Of a stretch of DNA of 64,000 nucleotides, positions 11,714 through 22,927 are shown in pieces. Each line of letters starts with the position of its first letter. Position 1 is the first letter of the stretch. Where the stretch lies: positions 2,232,001 through 2,296,000 of the forward strand of contig CM066303.1 in the NCBI GenBank assembly GCA_033807695.1, in the 5' to 3' direction. The notes under the pieces were generated by a model. That model ran no database searches and was not told the origin of the DNA. It saw nothing but the letters and a program-made list of their open reading frames with translations. Both the position numbers and the translations under genes were made by a program. The DNA comes from Daedaleopsis sinensis. Its lineage: Eukaryota > Basidiomycota > Agaricomycetes > Polyporales > Polyporaceae.

Positions 11714-12348
11714 TCATGTTGTCGAGGAACAACGATAGGATTTCTGGTGTACTAGAGAGTCTTGTGGTTCAGAATTCCCGTTGCGGCCGGCAGGACCGCA
11801 TCCTCGTCCCTCCCTGAATACAAGACGGAGAGACATTTTGATGAGCGCACTGGAAAGCTTTGCACGAGGTTTAGATCAGAGACGCACCTTCGTAGAACTT
11901 CTGGAGGAACGTTCGTGGGGGACGGGCCTGGGGCTGGAGGAGGATGCCCATGATGTGGTCGAGCTGCTTCCAGCAGTTCATCGTCTCCTGGTACTCCTGG
12001 CGGCCCTTCTGGATGAGGACGTCGATGACGCGGGTGTCGCTGACGTAGCGGTTCTGTTCAAAGTGCTGGCGTACGCAATGGCGGATATAGGCTGGCGAGA
12101 CGTTCAGCGCGTAGAGGGTGACAATCTCTGGGGCCTGGAGGAAGCGAGAGCAGAGCAGCAGACGAAGTCGGAGCCAACGCAGCACGATATGCACATGTCT
12201 TCGTTATTTGGAGATAAACCGCAAGAAGAGGAGAGGGACGCACCCCGCGGTACCAGTCACGGTACAGTTTGAATACGCGCTTGCGGGCCTCCTCCGGGCT
12301 GGCGGAGATCTGGGCAGAGCGGGCAAGGCGGGCAGGAATGGTAGTCAT
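11714..12348 (-). CDS. NDUFA6: NADH:ubiquinone oxidoreductase subunit NDUFA6/B14 (LYR protein)
   Basis: Accessory subunit of mitochondrial complex I and member of the LYR family, which binds mitochondrial acyl carrier protein. Exons 12348-12244, 12134-11888 and 11814-11714 give about 150 residues. The LYR signature is in VFKLYRDWYRG; the second exon carries VTLYALNVSPAYIRHCVRQ and FLQKFYEG. I place a third exon because reading on through the donor gives a short nonsense tail, whereas the splice gives RDEDAVLPAATGIL, similar to fungal homologues as I recall them. The last residues and the stop are the least certain part. The gene is divergent from the PDAP1-like gene (247 bp apart). Confidence 0.85.
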
Positions 12349-12595
12349 CGTGTGAGCAGCAGCAGACACCCGCCGTCTAGCGTCGGTCGGGGCGAGGTCG
12401 TCGTGGTCGGCGTTGGGCGTGAGGCGGGCGCGCCAAGCGACGTTCGCCGACGACGAAACGCCTGTGCACGTGATGGCCTACTTGGGTGTTCTTTTGCGCG
12501 CAGCTCTCGGGCGCAAGCAGCCCAGTTATCTCCTTCCATCGCTCACCCATCCACGACCCGCACCCTCGTAGTCTCAGCGACCATCTCTACACACC
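12349..12595. promoter_or_regulatory. Shared divergent promoter region, NDUFA6 / PDAP1-like
   Basis: 247 bp between outward-facing start codons, pyrimidine-rich just before the ATG at 12596. No specific regulatory site is assigned. Confidence 0.4.
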
Positions 12596-13629
12596 ATGGC
12601 ACGCGGCGGATTCAAGCTCAAACGCGGCGGAGGCAGGAAGTGTGTCCCGATCCTCTCTCGATCTTGCCTCTGATAGACTGACAATTTCTGTAGCTTCAGG
12701 TATGTTATACGCCTCGGCGCACAGGTGCGCCTGAGAGGGGTGGACAGATGTTGACCGTCTGTACAGCAAGAACCTCGTACTCGACGAGAACGGCACTGCT
12801 GTCTCTAAAGACCGTGACCGATGGTCCGTGTCCCATTATCGCGATTGACCTCGGCTAACATGCTCGCCACAACGCCCGCTGTGTCTACTGCCGCTGGCCA
12901 CTTCTGCATGTATGCATTGCAGGGCTGCGCGCGATCGCAACGCCGAAGACGAGGATGACTCGGAAGAGGAAGAGGACGACTCGGAAGAGGAAGAAGAGGA
13001 AGAGGAAGAAGCCCCCGCGCCCGGGGCTAGCGCAGCCGACGCCGAGCTCTCCCGCACCGAGCGGCGTGAGCTGGCCAAGAAGAAGAAGGCCGCCGCTGTC
13101 CAGGCCAAGGGTGGCCCCGCGAAGGAGGACGGCGAGGACGACGAGGATGCGGATGAGCTCCTCTCGAACCCTAACCGCGCCGCCGGCAAGCGTCTCGCCA
13201 TCTCGGACCTCTCCGCGCCCCGCGAGCTCTCGCGCAGGGAGAGGTGCGTTGCGTCTGCTTCTGGCTTGTGTGTGTGCCCAGTGCTGACAACAATTTATGT
13301 ACAGGGAGGAGAAGGAGAAGAAGGAAGCGAAGGAGCGCTACTGGAAGGTGGGTTTGCTGAGACACTGCTATCCGGTCAAGGTGCTCACACTTCTCTCCGC
13401 AGCTGCACGCACAGGGCAAGACGGACGAAGCCAAGTCTGACCTCGCACGTCTCGCGAAGATTCGTGCTGAGCGCGAGGCGGCCCAGGCTAAGAGGAAGGC
13501 TGAAGCCGGAGGTACGTGCTTGTACAACGATTCGCGGTCGTTTCTCACAAGCCTGGACCCACAGCAAAGGCAGCAGAAATAGACGCGAAGCGCAAGGCGG
13601 AGCAGACCGCCAGGGCGAAGCGTTCATGA
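12596..13629 (+). CDS. PDAP1/PP28-like casein kinase substrate phosphoprotein
   Basis: Seven exons (12596-12639, 12694-12699, 12767-12823, 12923-13243, 13305-13347, 13403-13511, 13565-13629) encode 214 residues. The protein starts MARGGFKLKRGGGRNFSKN, has an acidic SEEEEDDSEEEEEEE stretch suitable for casein kinase 2, then SNPNRAAGKRLAISDLSAPR and ELSRREREEKEKKEAKERYW, the core of the PP28/PDAP1 family (residues about 120-165), and a basic helical C terminus. Exon 2 is a 6-nt micro-exon (CTTCAG) flanked by GT-AG introns; without it the frame fails. The family is a conserved, abundant phosphoprotein of unclear role. Its 3' end faces the PPR gene 154 bp away. Confidence 0.85.
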
Positions 13630-13783
13630 AGCCTGCCGTGTCGCTCCAGCTTGTCGAACTTGTACAACTAGACCACGGATGTATCTGTATTGCTACCAGC
13701 GCTGTACCAATACCAGTCATATTGATTTCGCTCCGTCTGCGGAATAGTTGTTCTGATAGTGAAAGATGTACTCGAAAAGCGAT

Positions 13784-16300
13784 CTACAAATGTGACCAGT
13801 CTCCTTCAACGTCCCTGCTCCGCAACGGCCTGAACGCTCTCATATCCCTGAACCACCGCACCCGCTGCAGCGCCCTCTGCGTCTGCTCGCTCCTGGGGGT
13901 GTTCTTCCACCCCACCCACTTGGTCATCCACTTCACCATCCGCACATACTCACTCTCGTACTTTTTCAGCCCATACTTCTTCTCCCTCCTCTTCGTGCGC
14001 CAATCTCCCTTAAGCCGCTCCTCCTGCTCGTCCCACCGGCTCCGCGCCCGCCACTCGCGCATGCGCTCGATCCACGGGCCCTCGAGCGTGACCTCGCCCC
14101 AGTACACGAGCGCGGTCGCGAGCGTGTCCGCCGACGGCCACACGCGCATGTACCGCATCCACGTGAGCACGAGCGGGATCTGGCCCGCACGCTCCTCCTC
14201 CGCGAGCAGGTCGAACAGCGCGCGGAAGAGCGCGTCCTCGGGCACGATCCCGAAGTACGTCCGCCCGTCCTCGTCCGTAGGCTGCACCGCGAGCCCCCGC
14301 CCCACTTCCCCGTCGTCCGACCCGTCGTCGTGTGCCGCCCGCCGCACGGCGAAGCCCCGCCAGAGGTCGCTCAGGGGGCTCGTCGCCTGCTCCCCCGCGT
14401 TCCGCCGCACGGGGCGGAAGGGCGGGTCAAAGAGCCGCAGGATCGGCCAGTTGCCCACGAGGACCTGCCACGCAATCCGGAGCGCGACGGCGCCCGCGCG
14501 CTCGCCCCGCCAGAACCCAGTCACCGTCCGGCTGTCGTCGGGCCTGAGGAGCGCGTCGAGGTCGCGGCGGGCGTCCGCCGCGTTGAGCGTGCGCGGGTCC
14601 ACGTCGCGCGTGCGGAAGAGCCGGTCCGCGCCGAAGTCGGCGAGGGCGACCTGGACGACACCCTCGCACTTGCGCGCGAACCGGGCGGCCTTGAAGAGGA
14701 TCGCGAGCGTCTTCGAGTCGGGCTCTACGCCAAATACCTGCGGGAGCGTGTCCCAGAGGAAGAAGACGGCGTCCGGGCGGCCGATGCGCAGGAGGGAGAT
14801 CATGAAGCCGTTTACCATGCGCGAGTCGATGATGTTTGGGCTTGGAGTGGGCGCTTCGTCGCCGTCGTCGTCCTCGCGGGCTGGCGGGCGTGCGGACAGC
14901 AGGAGTCTGAGGGCGGCATCGGGGCGGTTGACCATGGTGAGCGCCTCGGCGGCGATGGAGAGCTTCGAGGCATCGAACTCGTGCGCGCGGGGGAGGATCT
15001 CCTCGAGGAGCTTCATCGCCTCTGCACTCTCGCCCCGCATGAGGAGGCCCTTGATGACGAGGAAGTACGCGACAAGGGTCTTCTTCGGGCTGCCGAGGTG
15101 CTGTACGCCTGCTCTGAACATACTGAGGAGATGGTCCGCAGGGACGGTCAGGCGGCGCATGGCGGAGCGTAGCGTGTGGATGTAGACCGTTCGTGGGATA
15201 CCGTCCGCGCGGGGGAGGGTAGGCGCGGTCCTCTTGAGTTCGGGATCACGCCCGGCTCGGGCTGTGGTCTTGAGGAGATACCTGACGTAGAAATTCAGCT
15301 TCTTTGGGTCCTTGAACGACCGGAGGTAGTCTTCGAGCGCCCTGGCGGACTGTCTGCGGTGGGTGGCATACTTGGCGTCTGGGCCGTGATACTCGCCCTT
15401 GCGGATGCGCCACCAGTGGCGTGCAGCGGTGGTGCGCCTGCCGCCGCGTCCGTAGATGCGGACGAAGGAACGGGAGTGGGAGAGGTTCGGCGCGTACCGG
15501 CGGGTCTTCATGTGTATCTCGACGAGGCGAGCGGTGCCATAGGAGGCGGCACGGTTCTCGAGAAGAGCACGGTAGGTGCGGACACCGAGGTCCATCCCGC
15601 GGCGTATGGCAAGGTCGAGGAGGATGACTGTCATGTGTTGAATCTCGGGGGAGGGAGGGGCCTGGGCGAGGATGCGGAGGAAGAGGGAGACGTGGTATGG
15701 CTGGAGAATGACACGCTTATTCTCGAAGTGGACAGCACGGAGAACAACGCTGCGGAGGGGGGCGTACATGCGGAACCGGGATAGCCAGTAGGCTGAGAGG
15801 AGAATGAGGAGGGGGGTGAGCTCTGGAGTTGCGGATGGTGGGTGAGAGAGGGCGAGAGAGTATACAGCGAAGGCTTCGACGTCCGCGGCAGGTCGCTTGT
15901 AAAGAACAGCGAGGAGCACCCATGTGGGCAGAGCAGAAGTCTCAGTCGAGGGGAGGGTGCGTTGAATGCTGTCGAGCGCATCGGCAAGGGACGGGGCGCG
16001 GACAACAGGTTCCCAGCGGGCGTACTCTTGCTCGCTGACCGCGGCCTGTTCGGCGTCGGACACAGAATGTGTAGAGTCGGGCTGCACAGAGTATGCCTGA
16101 GCGTCGGACGGAGGGTGAGAGGGTGTGAGCAGGGTGAGGAAGGGATGCGGACAGTGCTTGCTGTACATGTCGAGGATCGTCAAGGGCGAAGTGCGTCCGA
16201 CATGCTTGCGAAAAGGGCTAGCGGGCAGGGCCTGGCGCGCATAGGTGCGCGAGAGGAGGTGGGGGCCAAGGATGCGAAACCATCGTGCGCTGCGAAACAT
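13784..16300 (-). CDS. PPR-like mitochondrial protein
   Basis: Single-exon gene of 838 residues if started at the ATG at 16300 (MFRSARWFRILGPHLLSRTY). That start gives an Arg/Ser-rich, acid-free N terminus typical of a mitochondrial presequence; the frame stays open to 16483 but the extra residues look non-native. The body is made of paired amphipathic helices, for example LADALDSIQRTLPS, VRTYRALLENRAASYGTARL and LVAYFLVIKGLLMRGESAEAM, in the style of pentatricopeptide-repeat proteins that act on mitochondrial RNA or the mitoribosome. The last 100 residues are very basic with Trp/Lys/Arg (WDEQEERLKGDWRTKRREKK). The PPR assignment rests on repeat spacing seen by eye. Confidence 0.65.
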   Translation of the reverse strand: MFRSARWFRILGPHLLSRTYARQALPASPFRKHVGRTSPLTILDMYSKHCPHPFLTLLTPSHPPSDAQAYSVQPDSTHSVSDAEQAAVSEQEYARWEPVVRAPSLADALDSIQRTLPSTETSALPTWVLLAVLYKRPAADVEAFAVYSLALSHPPSATPELTPLLILLSAYWLSRFRMYAPLRSVVLRAVHFENKRVILQPYHVSLFLRILAQAPPSPEIQHMTVILLDLAIRRGMDLGVRTYRALLENRAASYGTARLVEIHMKTRRYAPNLSHSRSFVRIYGRGGRRTTAARHWWRIRKGEYHGPDAKYATHRRQSARALEDYLRSFKDPKKLNFYVRYLLKTTARAGRDPELKRTAPTLPRADGIPRTVYIHTLRSAMRRLTVPADHLLSMFRAGVQHLGSPKKTLVAYFLVIKGLLMRGESAEAMKLLEEILPRAHEFDASKLSIAAEALTMVNRPDAALRLLLSARPPAREDDDGDEAPTPSPNIIDSRMVNGFMISLLRIGRPDAVFFLWDTLPQVFGVEPDSKTLAILFKAARFARKCEGVVQVALADFGADRLFRTRDVDPRTLNAADARRDLDALLRPDDSRTVTGFWRGERAGAVALRIAWQVLVGNWPILRLFDPPFRPVRRNAGEQATSPLSDLWRGFAVRRAAHDDGSDDGEVGRGLAVQPTDEDGRTYFGIVPEDALFRALFDLLAEEERAGQIPLVLTWMRYMRVWPSADTLATALVYWGEVTLEGPWIERMREWRARSRWDEQEERLKGDWRTKRREKKYGLKKYESEYVRMVKWMTKWVGWKNTPRSEQTQRALQRVRWFRDMRAFRPLRSRDVEGDWSHL

Positions 16301-16492
16301 CCATCGACCTGCACGGCGAGCAGGACGGCGGAGATGGCGAGGGAGGAGGAGGTGGTGAGCCGCAGAGCTCAGCAGACTGCAGCTCGGGATAAAACGCGCA
16401 CACGTGACGACACTGACGAGAATGGCAAGCAGGCGCCGGCCCCGAGTGCGTGAGGCTTTAATATTTTGTTCAAGCTTCACCACACAAGATGA

Positions 16493-17264
16493 TTAAGTAT
16501 GTTTACATAGTCGTAGTAGATACAGATCAAGAACTAGGTGAATGGCTGAGATGCCCTTTTCGTGCCAATACATGAGTGAACGCAAGCCACAAGGTAACGG
16601 CAATAGGCGGTACACTAATGCTGGAGTCAACCAAATGTCGAGCTGATCAAACAAAAACTGATGCGGAGTGGGCCTGGCGTATGCCGTGAACGTATTCTTG
16701 GGACTGTCGAGGTCGTCTTGACTGAGCACATCGTAAGCTTTGACATTGAACCCTCCCAAGCGCTCGATGAGATCTCCTGCCGTCCTAGCTTCCTGATACT
16801 ATGGATAACGAGATGAGCAAAGGAACGTCTGACATTACACATACATGCACACCTTGGCCTAATGAGCAGGGGTAGTTCCCTGAATGGTTTCCGTAATTAT
16901 ATGCACCTGCTCATGTCGATGGGTCAATTTCGTCGGCAGGTAGGCACCTCATAAAACAATCCAGGTCGACCTTTCCGGTGAAGACACGACGATGGTCGTC
17001 GCGAAGCAATGCCTGGACCAGCATGAAGCGTAGAGACGTACCTCGATCGAGAAGCTGCGGGTTTGTAAACTGTGAATGCATGAGAGTGCAGGGGGGAGAG
17101 AGAAACGCGTATGCTCACGTACAGACGCGGATGAGCCCAAAGCGTCCCGTCCACTAGTATCGCTCGGAGCGAAACGCAGGCTATGGCCAAGAACCCTCGC
17201 AGCGACGATAGGAGGCCTGGACTCCAAGATCTCCTCGAGATGTCGGCATCCAAGGCGTTCCATG
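16493..17264 (-). CDS. Uncertain gene or gene remnant
   Basis: Minus-strand open stretches at 17264-17100, around 16990-16920 and at 16800-16493 could be exons of one gene; the last contains IERLGGFNVKAYDVLSQDD and PTPHQFLFDQLDIWLTPALV. Candidate GT-AG junctions exist but I could not build one frame-consistent model or recognise a family. It may be a small hypothetical gene or a pseudogene. Confidence 0.2.
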
Positions 17265-17658
17265 TTGTGCGAAGCTCAAGTTGCCGACAACGTTCATAAG
17301 CCTCATGGTTATCGTCGCCTTGTGGATACGGTTTGGCGGTCAGACGGTTTGCTCGCAGGCGAAGTGACGACGAGGTTGCTCGACCTTAATCCAAATGGCC
17401 TGCAGGGTACAGATATCATCGAGCCATAGTCACTGCGACTAGAAGGAGGTACTTACTTAGGTATTGAAGTACGGAGATATCGGGCGGGCGGAGTGTGTCG
17501 GAGAACGAAAGAGCGATCAAAGGGGACCCACAAAGGGCGGGGCGGCCGCTTGCGCTTCGCTCGACTTCGGCCACCTTCGATCCGTCTTCGACCACTCCCA
17601 GCACGTCCCCCGACTCTCTCCTCCCGCCCCCGCCATCGTCGGCCTCTGACTGCCCAGC

Positions 17659-18805
17659 ATGCCCCGCATTCTCTTCGTCAGTGGCTTCCACCCTTCGACC
17701 CGTGCCAAAGACCTTGCCTACGAGTTCGAACGGTGAGCTACTCCCCCTTTCACCCTCGCTTACTCTCCCCGCTCATGCTCCCCGATTGTCCAGCTTTGGC
17801 CCTCTCATTCGTTGCGACGTTCCCGCCCCTCGCAACCCCCACGCCAATACTAACCCGTAAGTCGCTCATCCTCTACCACTAGACTCTCTTCCAATCCCCG
17901 CGCCGCCACAAAACACACCGCGCAATCCCCGAGTCGCGAGCTGTCCCGCCGTGCAGTCCCCCTGGATCGAATGTCGAGTCGAGTCGAGTCGAGGTCGAGG
18001 CCATCGCTGTCGCTGTCGCTGCCGTCGCCTTACCCACCGGAGCCCCCGCGAGTTGCGAATCGAATCGAGTCGAGTCGTCCCGACAGCGCACGCACGCACG
18101 CACGAGCCCCAGCATCCATACATATCCTCTCCCACTCCGTCGCCCCAAACGTCCAGCTCAACTCTTCTCGCCACGCAGCTACGCCTTTGTCGAGTTTCGC
18201 TCCCAACGCGATGCCGAGGACGCCTACTATGACATGTACGTCACTTTCCTTTTCCTCCTTGCGGCAATCCTATCGAATCGCTGACCTAATTCCTACTCTC
18301 TCACAGGCATGGCCGCCACTTCGAGGGCTCCCGCTTGAGCATCCAGGTGTGTTTCTCCCACGTTCATCGACACCGCCCACAAATCCATCTCTAACACCCC
18401 TTATCACAGTGGGCCAAGAACCCTCCTTCGTCCGTCTGGCGGTTCGACCGTCGCTCCCCGCCTCCGACTCGTCGGGACAGGGACCGCTCCCGCAGCCCTC
18501 GCCGCCGCGTCGAAAGGGACAGGGGCGGCGACCGCGATCGCGAACGTGAGAGGGACCGTGAGAGGGATCGTGACCGTGACCGTGAGCGGGGCGATCGGGA
18601 TCGTGAGCGCGGTCGTGAGGATCGCGACAAGGAGCGTGATCATGAGGAGCGCAGACGGCGGAGCAGGAGCGGCGAACGCAGGCGGAGCCCGACCGCTGAG
18701 AATACTCAGGATCGTGCGAGGACGCCGCCGCCGCCGCCGATTGAGGATGAAAAGAAAGAGGACGAGTCTCAGGACCGCGCGCAGACTCCTCCCCGCGATC
18801 TCTGA
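17659..18805 (+). CDS. SR-type splicing factor (one RRM plus RS/RD domain)
   Basis: Exons 17659-17732, 17794-17856, 18179-18235, 18307-18346 and 18410-18805 give 209 residues. The RRM occupies residues 1-80: RNP2 is ILFVSGF and RNP1 is YAFVEFRS, with HFEGSRLSIQWAKNP closing the fold. The rest is an RS-type domain with RDRSRSPRRR, long RD/RE dipeptide runs and RRRRSRSGERRRS, then an acidic/proline tail. Such proteins bind exonic enhancers and recruit spliceosome components, and are regulated by serine phosphorylation. Intron 2 (17857-18178, 322 bp) is by far the longest and contains GTCGA and GCAC short repeats; SR genes in other organisms often hold regulated introns, so this one may be alternatively spliced. 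Confidence 0.9.
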
Positions 18806-19168
18806 GCTTTACTTGCCTCGAATCGTGCTTCACTTGAGCTCGAGCTTTCCTGTCTGATGCTGTTCCCCTTGACTGCCTTCGATGTCGTTCGCGCGACCTG
18901 TTTCCCTCTGAAAATGTTACAAGAATAAACGAGTGAACATCGTATTATTTAGTTTCGGTAGCTTCTGTGTCGTGTAATGCAGACAATATACAGGTATGAA
19001 TCTGATCGCAATGCGAGACGAGTAAATGAGACGCTGAGGATGATGTCGTCACTTGCCGGCAAGACCTGCTACAGACGCGGACCCTCGCTGCATGCAGCTT
19101 GTTCTGCGCCACCTCGACTAGCTCTCCTCCTTCCGCTTTCTTGGGTATAGGTTGTGTTGTCTATAGCA
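18806..19168. other. Intergenic, 3' UTR of the SR gene and promoter of the RING gene
   Basis: 363 bp. AATAAA at about 18924 is a plausible polyadenylation signal for the SR gene. Nothing else is recognised. Confidence 0.5.
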
Positions 19169-21001
19169 ATGTCGGAGCAGCAGCAGGCTCCTACTGTGAA
19201 TGATCTCCGAGTACGTGGCCATCCCTCTCACTGTCCCCGCGCCCCTCAACCCCGCTCAGGTCAAGCTATGCTACATCTGCCGTGAAGAAGAGCGATACGA
19301 CAGTCCGTAATCCGACCCATATGTCTCCAGACTATTCACTGATCTCCGCCTCACCATTGCAGACCCGGAAGACCCGCCTCGAGCGTGGACCCATCCGTGC
19401 TCATGCACCCTCGTCGCACATGAATCATGTCTCCTCCAATGGATCAAGGCCGCCCAGCAGGACCCTGCACGCGTCGACAATGCCCTCAAGTGCCCCCAGT
19501 GTGGCGCAATCTACGAGCTCGAGAGCGATAACCCCCGCATCCTTCGCATCTTCAACACGGTCAACGCCGCTCTCTCTACCGCGGGCAAGGTCACGACAGT
19601 CATGGGGGTGGTTGGGCTTGCAACCTCGTTTGGCTTCTGTGAGTGTTCTCTCATCTTTGTGTGATCATCCCTCGTTCTCCGTTATGGAGACCGCCCGAGT
19701 GTCCGTTTCCCGCCGTCGACTGACTCGAATCTGCGTTTGCTCCGCTCGCAGCAATATACGTCGTAGCCACATCTTACGGCGCGTTCGCGGTCAAAGAATT
19801 CTTGGGCGACACCATGTACAACCTCCTTCTCACCGACGACCCCAGCAACTGGCCATGGCACGCGTTCGTCCACCTTCCCATGATCCCCTTCTCCCTCATC
19901 CTGTCCCGCACCCGCCTCTTCGACACCTTCCCCCTCGTCCCCCTCTTCTTCTCGTGGACTACCTCTCCGCCCGTCCGCCCTTCCGCGCAGCCCTCGTCAC
20001 TCTCCTCCCTCTGGTCGCGCTCATCGACCAACCGCACCTACCTCGCCAACCCTGCGCTCAACTGGCCGCCCACGCCCTTCATGACCATGGTCTTCTTCCC
20101 GTTCATCCGCATAGCCTACCGCCGCTTCTTCGCGAAGCTCACGCAGTACGTCATGGGCACGCACCCCGACCCCGCCCACGACCGCGCGGGGCGCATCCGC
20201 CGCGTCGTCTGGGACCTCAACGAGGACGCCGGGCCCCTGCGCATGCGGATCGGCGCGAACATCCAGCAGGGCCCCGTCCGCGACCCCGCGCGCGCGGACG
20301 CGAATCCCGACGATGCCGCCGCCGCCGCGGACGTCGACGGGCCCCCAGAGGCCGCCGCGGAGCGCACGCTGCACATCTCGACCGGGACGATCGGGCGGTT
20401 CGTCGGCGGCGCGCTGCTCATCCCGACCATCTCCCGGCGCATGGGCACGCTGCTCCTGCGGCTGTCCGCGCACTCGCCGCTCCTGCGCGCGTTCCTTGCG
20501 GTCCGCGACAGACCGCTGCCCGTGAGCGGGCAGCAGATCCGGCTGTTCGGCGCGCCCCCGGGGAGCAATGCGGGCCTGCTGGGCCAGATCGGCGCGGGGC
20601 TCGTCGCGGGCCTGAACGTGATGTGTGGGGGCACGCCCGCGTGGAACGCACAGGACCCGGTGTGGTGGCGGAACGCGGTCGGGCTCGGGCTTTTCGTCTT
20701 CGTGCGTCCCCTTCTTTCTTGCGTTTCGTCATTCGCGCTTTAAACTGGGCTGACCACTGCTCTTCGTGTGCAGGGGAAGGACTGCGTGCGGCTGCTCTAT
20801 CTGTACCTGACCCGACGTGAGCTCGAGTCGCGCAAGGTGAAGAACCGCTCGTTTGCGGGCGTCGACATCCGCGAGTTGGACCTCATCCACCCGGTCGCCG
20901 GGTCGGCATCTGCGCCTGCGCCTCCACCTCCGTCTGGTGCAACGCCTTCATCCCCAGCGACCGCGGGGGCCGCGGATGGTGGGCCCGCCGCAGCTCCATG
21001 A
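19169..21001 (+). CDS. MARCH-type (RING-CH) membrane E3 ubiquitin ligase
   Basis: Exons 19169-19210, 19260-19302, 19363-19638, 19752-20701 and 20774-21001 encode 512 residues. The RING-CH zinc-binding domain lies at residues about 17-75: LCYICREEE, WTHPCSCTLVAHESCLLQW and LKCPQCGAIYELE supply the C4HC3 ligands. Hydrophobic segments follow (VTTVMGVVGLATSFGFSIYV, MIPFSLILSRTRLFDTFPLV, IGRFVGGALLIPTISRR), so it is a multi-pass membrane protein. The layout, an N-terminal RING-CH followed by four or so membrane spans, resembles MARCH5-like mitochondrial or ER ligases. The C terminus is Ala/Pro/Ser-rich. Substrates cannot be inferred. Confidence 0.85.
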
Positions 21002-21626
21002 TAGCAAAGGGATGTCATGGTAGCTATACAGTTGTGGTACCTACTACAACTTTCAAGGTTACTTGTCGGACCTGGTATCAACGCGCCTCCTGGCCGCTCC
21101 TCGTCGCTCGGATTCCATCATCCATGCCACCAGGACGCCATGCCATCGGCCACCTCAGCCAACTCGCATCACGGCATTGTTTCGTGCCACTCTGCCCATG
21201 GAAAATATATGCTTTCGGTTGCTCAGGTTGTCGTATTATCCACAAAGTCAATAGCACCGGTTTGTTGAGAGGGACAGGACTTGTCTTTTCGAGGGCGCGC
21301 TGCCGCACCACCGATTATTTGACCAAGCTGGGCGGCACACACAAATTAGAGTGGCTTGTGAGAGGATGTCACAGATCTAGACCGGGATGGGGGACAGAGC
21401 AGTAAGATGCGGGAGACAGATGCAAGCTCTCAGATCTCAGAGGGACAACGTTGTGGTGGTTAGTGCATATACTTAGAAGCTACTACCACAAGCGCTCGTA
21501 GTGCTTGCCAGTGTTTGCTGCGCCACGCCGGAGCGCGCTGCCAACGACTGCGACCTCCATAGCTGCGACCACGCCCATCGACAAAAACCCGCCAGTATCA
21601 CTTCTCCACCGACCGCTATCACGACC
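21002..21626. other. Intergenic region between RING ligase and clathrin light chain
   Basis: 625 bp holding the 3' UTR of the ligase and the promoter/5' UTR of CLC1. Short overlapping frames on both strands have no family similarity. Confidence 0.5.
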
Positions 21627-22652
21627 ATGACCGACTTCCTGCAACGCGAGAGCGACGTGCTCGGCGAGGAGTTTGGTACACCCACCGGCGGCACATACGC
21701 GACCGCCGGCGGGGACATCGACTTCGACCTCGCCGCCTCCGCCTTCCCCGAGATCTCTCTAGACGGCTCGGGCGACATCTCTGTGCCCCCCACCGCCCCA
21801 CCGCTCAGCTCCTCCGGCAGCTTCTCCTTCGACGACTTCAGCACCCCGCCCCAGCGCACCAACGAAGTCAAGGTCACCGGCGACGACGTGATCGACAAGT
21901 TCGAGAGCGAGTTCCCCGACATCGAGGTCCCCCAGGTGAGTGTTCTAGCTAACATTCTAGGATACGGAGCGGCGGACGGTCGCTGAAGAGTGAACGATAG
22001 CAAGCCATCTCCCCTCCAAGGCAACAACCGCTCTTCGGCCAGACCCCCACCTTCGCACCCCAGCCCGCGTACTCGTCCACACCCATTCTGAACCAGGCTC
22101 TCGAGGAGGACGAGCCCGAGGTCATCAAGTAAGTCTGCTCTCCATCCGTGGCTCTCACCGCACCCCGCACTCCGCATCGCGCTCACACCCCCTTCACAGG
22201 GCTTGGCGGGAGAAGCAGGCCGAGGAAATCAAGGCGCGCGACGAGGCCTCCAAGGCGAAGCGGCAGGAGACGATCGGCAAAGCCGAGCGCGCGATCGACC
22301 AGTTCTACGAGGAGTACGCGGCGAAGAAGGAGCGCGACATCCGGGAGAACAAGTGCGTGTGCTCGTCCCTCCTTCCCCATCCGCGTCCTGTATCTGACAC
22401 GTCCCCGTACCCGTGATTGCACTTGCCGTGGTACATAGGGAGCACGAAGAGGAGTTCCTCGCGAACCTGACCGCCTCGCTGTCGCAGGGCACCACCTGGC
22501 AGCGGATCTGCGACGTGATCGAGCTCCAGAACTCGCAGAGCAAGACCATTGCGCGCACCGGGCCCAACTCGACCGACTTGACGCGCTTCAAGGAGGTGCT
22601 GCTGCGGCTCAAACGCGAGGGCGATGCCGCGCCTGGTGCTGCGGGGTACTAG
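21627..22652 (+). CDS. CLC1: Clathrin light chain
   Basis: Exons 21627-21935, 22001-22128, 22200-22352 and 22439-22652 encode 267 residues. The order of elements matches the family: an acidic, flexible N terminus (MTDFLQRESDVLGEEFG), the conserved DDVIDKFESEFPDIE block, then a long helix that binds the heavy-chain hub (VIKAWREKQAEEIKARDEAS through ERAIDQFYEEYAAKKERDI) and a C-terminal motif TTWQRICDVIELQNSQSK with DLTRFKEVLLRLKRE. It works in coated vesicles at the plasma membrane and trans-Golgi. Nothing suggests damage. Confidence 0.95.
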
Positions 22653-22927
22653 ACGGTTGGCAGGATGGAGGCCAGGATCGGATGAGCTGTATGTGAGTCG
22701 CATGCTCTGTGAGTGTGCGCAAGAATGACTTCTCATCAACGCTAATATTCGCAGATACCTGAATGTTGTCAGTGTATATCGTTCAAAACCTCACATAGGC
22801 CATGCGAGCGAGCGACATACCCACACTTTCCTGCAGCGAATAGGATATAGTTGTCGCTTTTGAGCATCTACAACAGTAACTACAGCACAAGTGACATACA
22901 GTACTTTTCACAGGGCGCAGCATGCGC

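Noticed and set aside
12912..15185. 757-codon plus-strand frame over the PDAP1-like and PPR-like genes
   Set aside because: It starts in PDAP1 exon 4, reads through its introns and continues antisense to the PPR-like gene; no family motifs.
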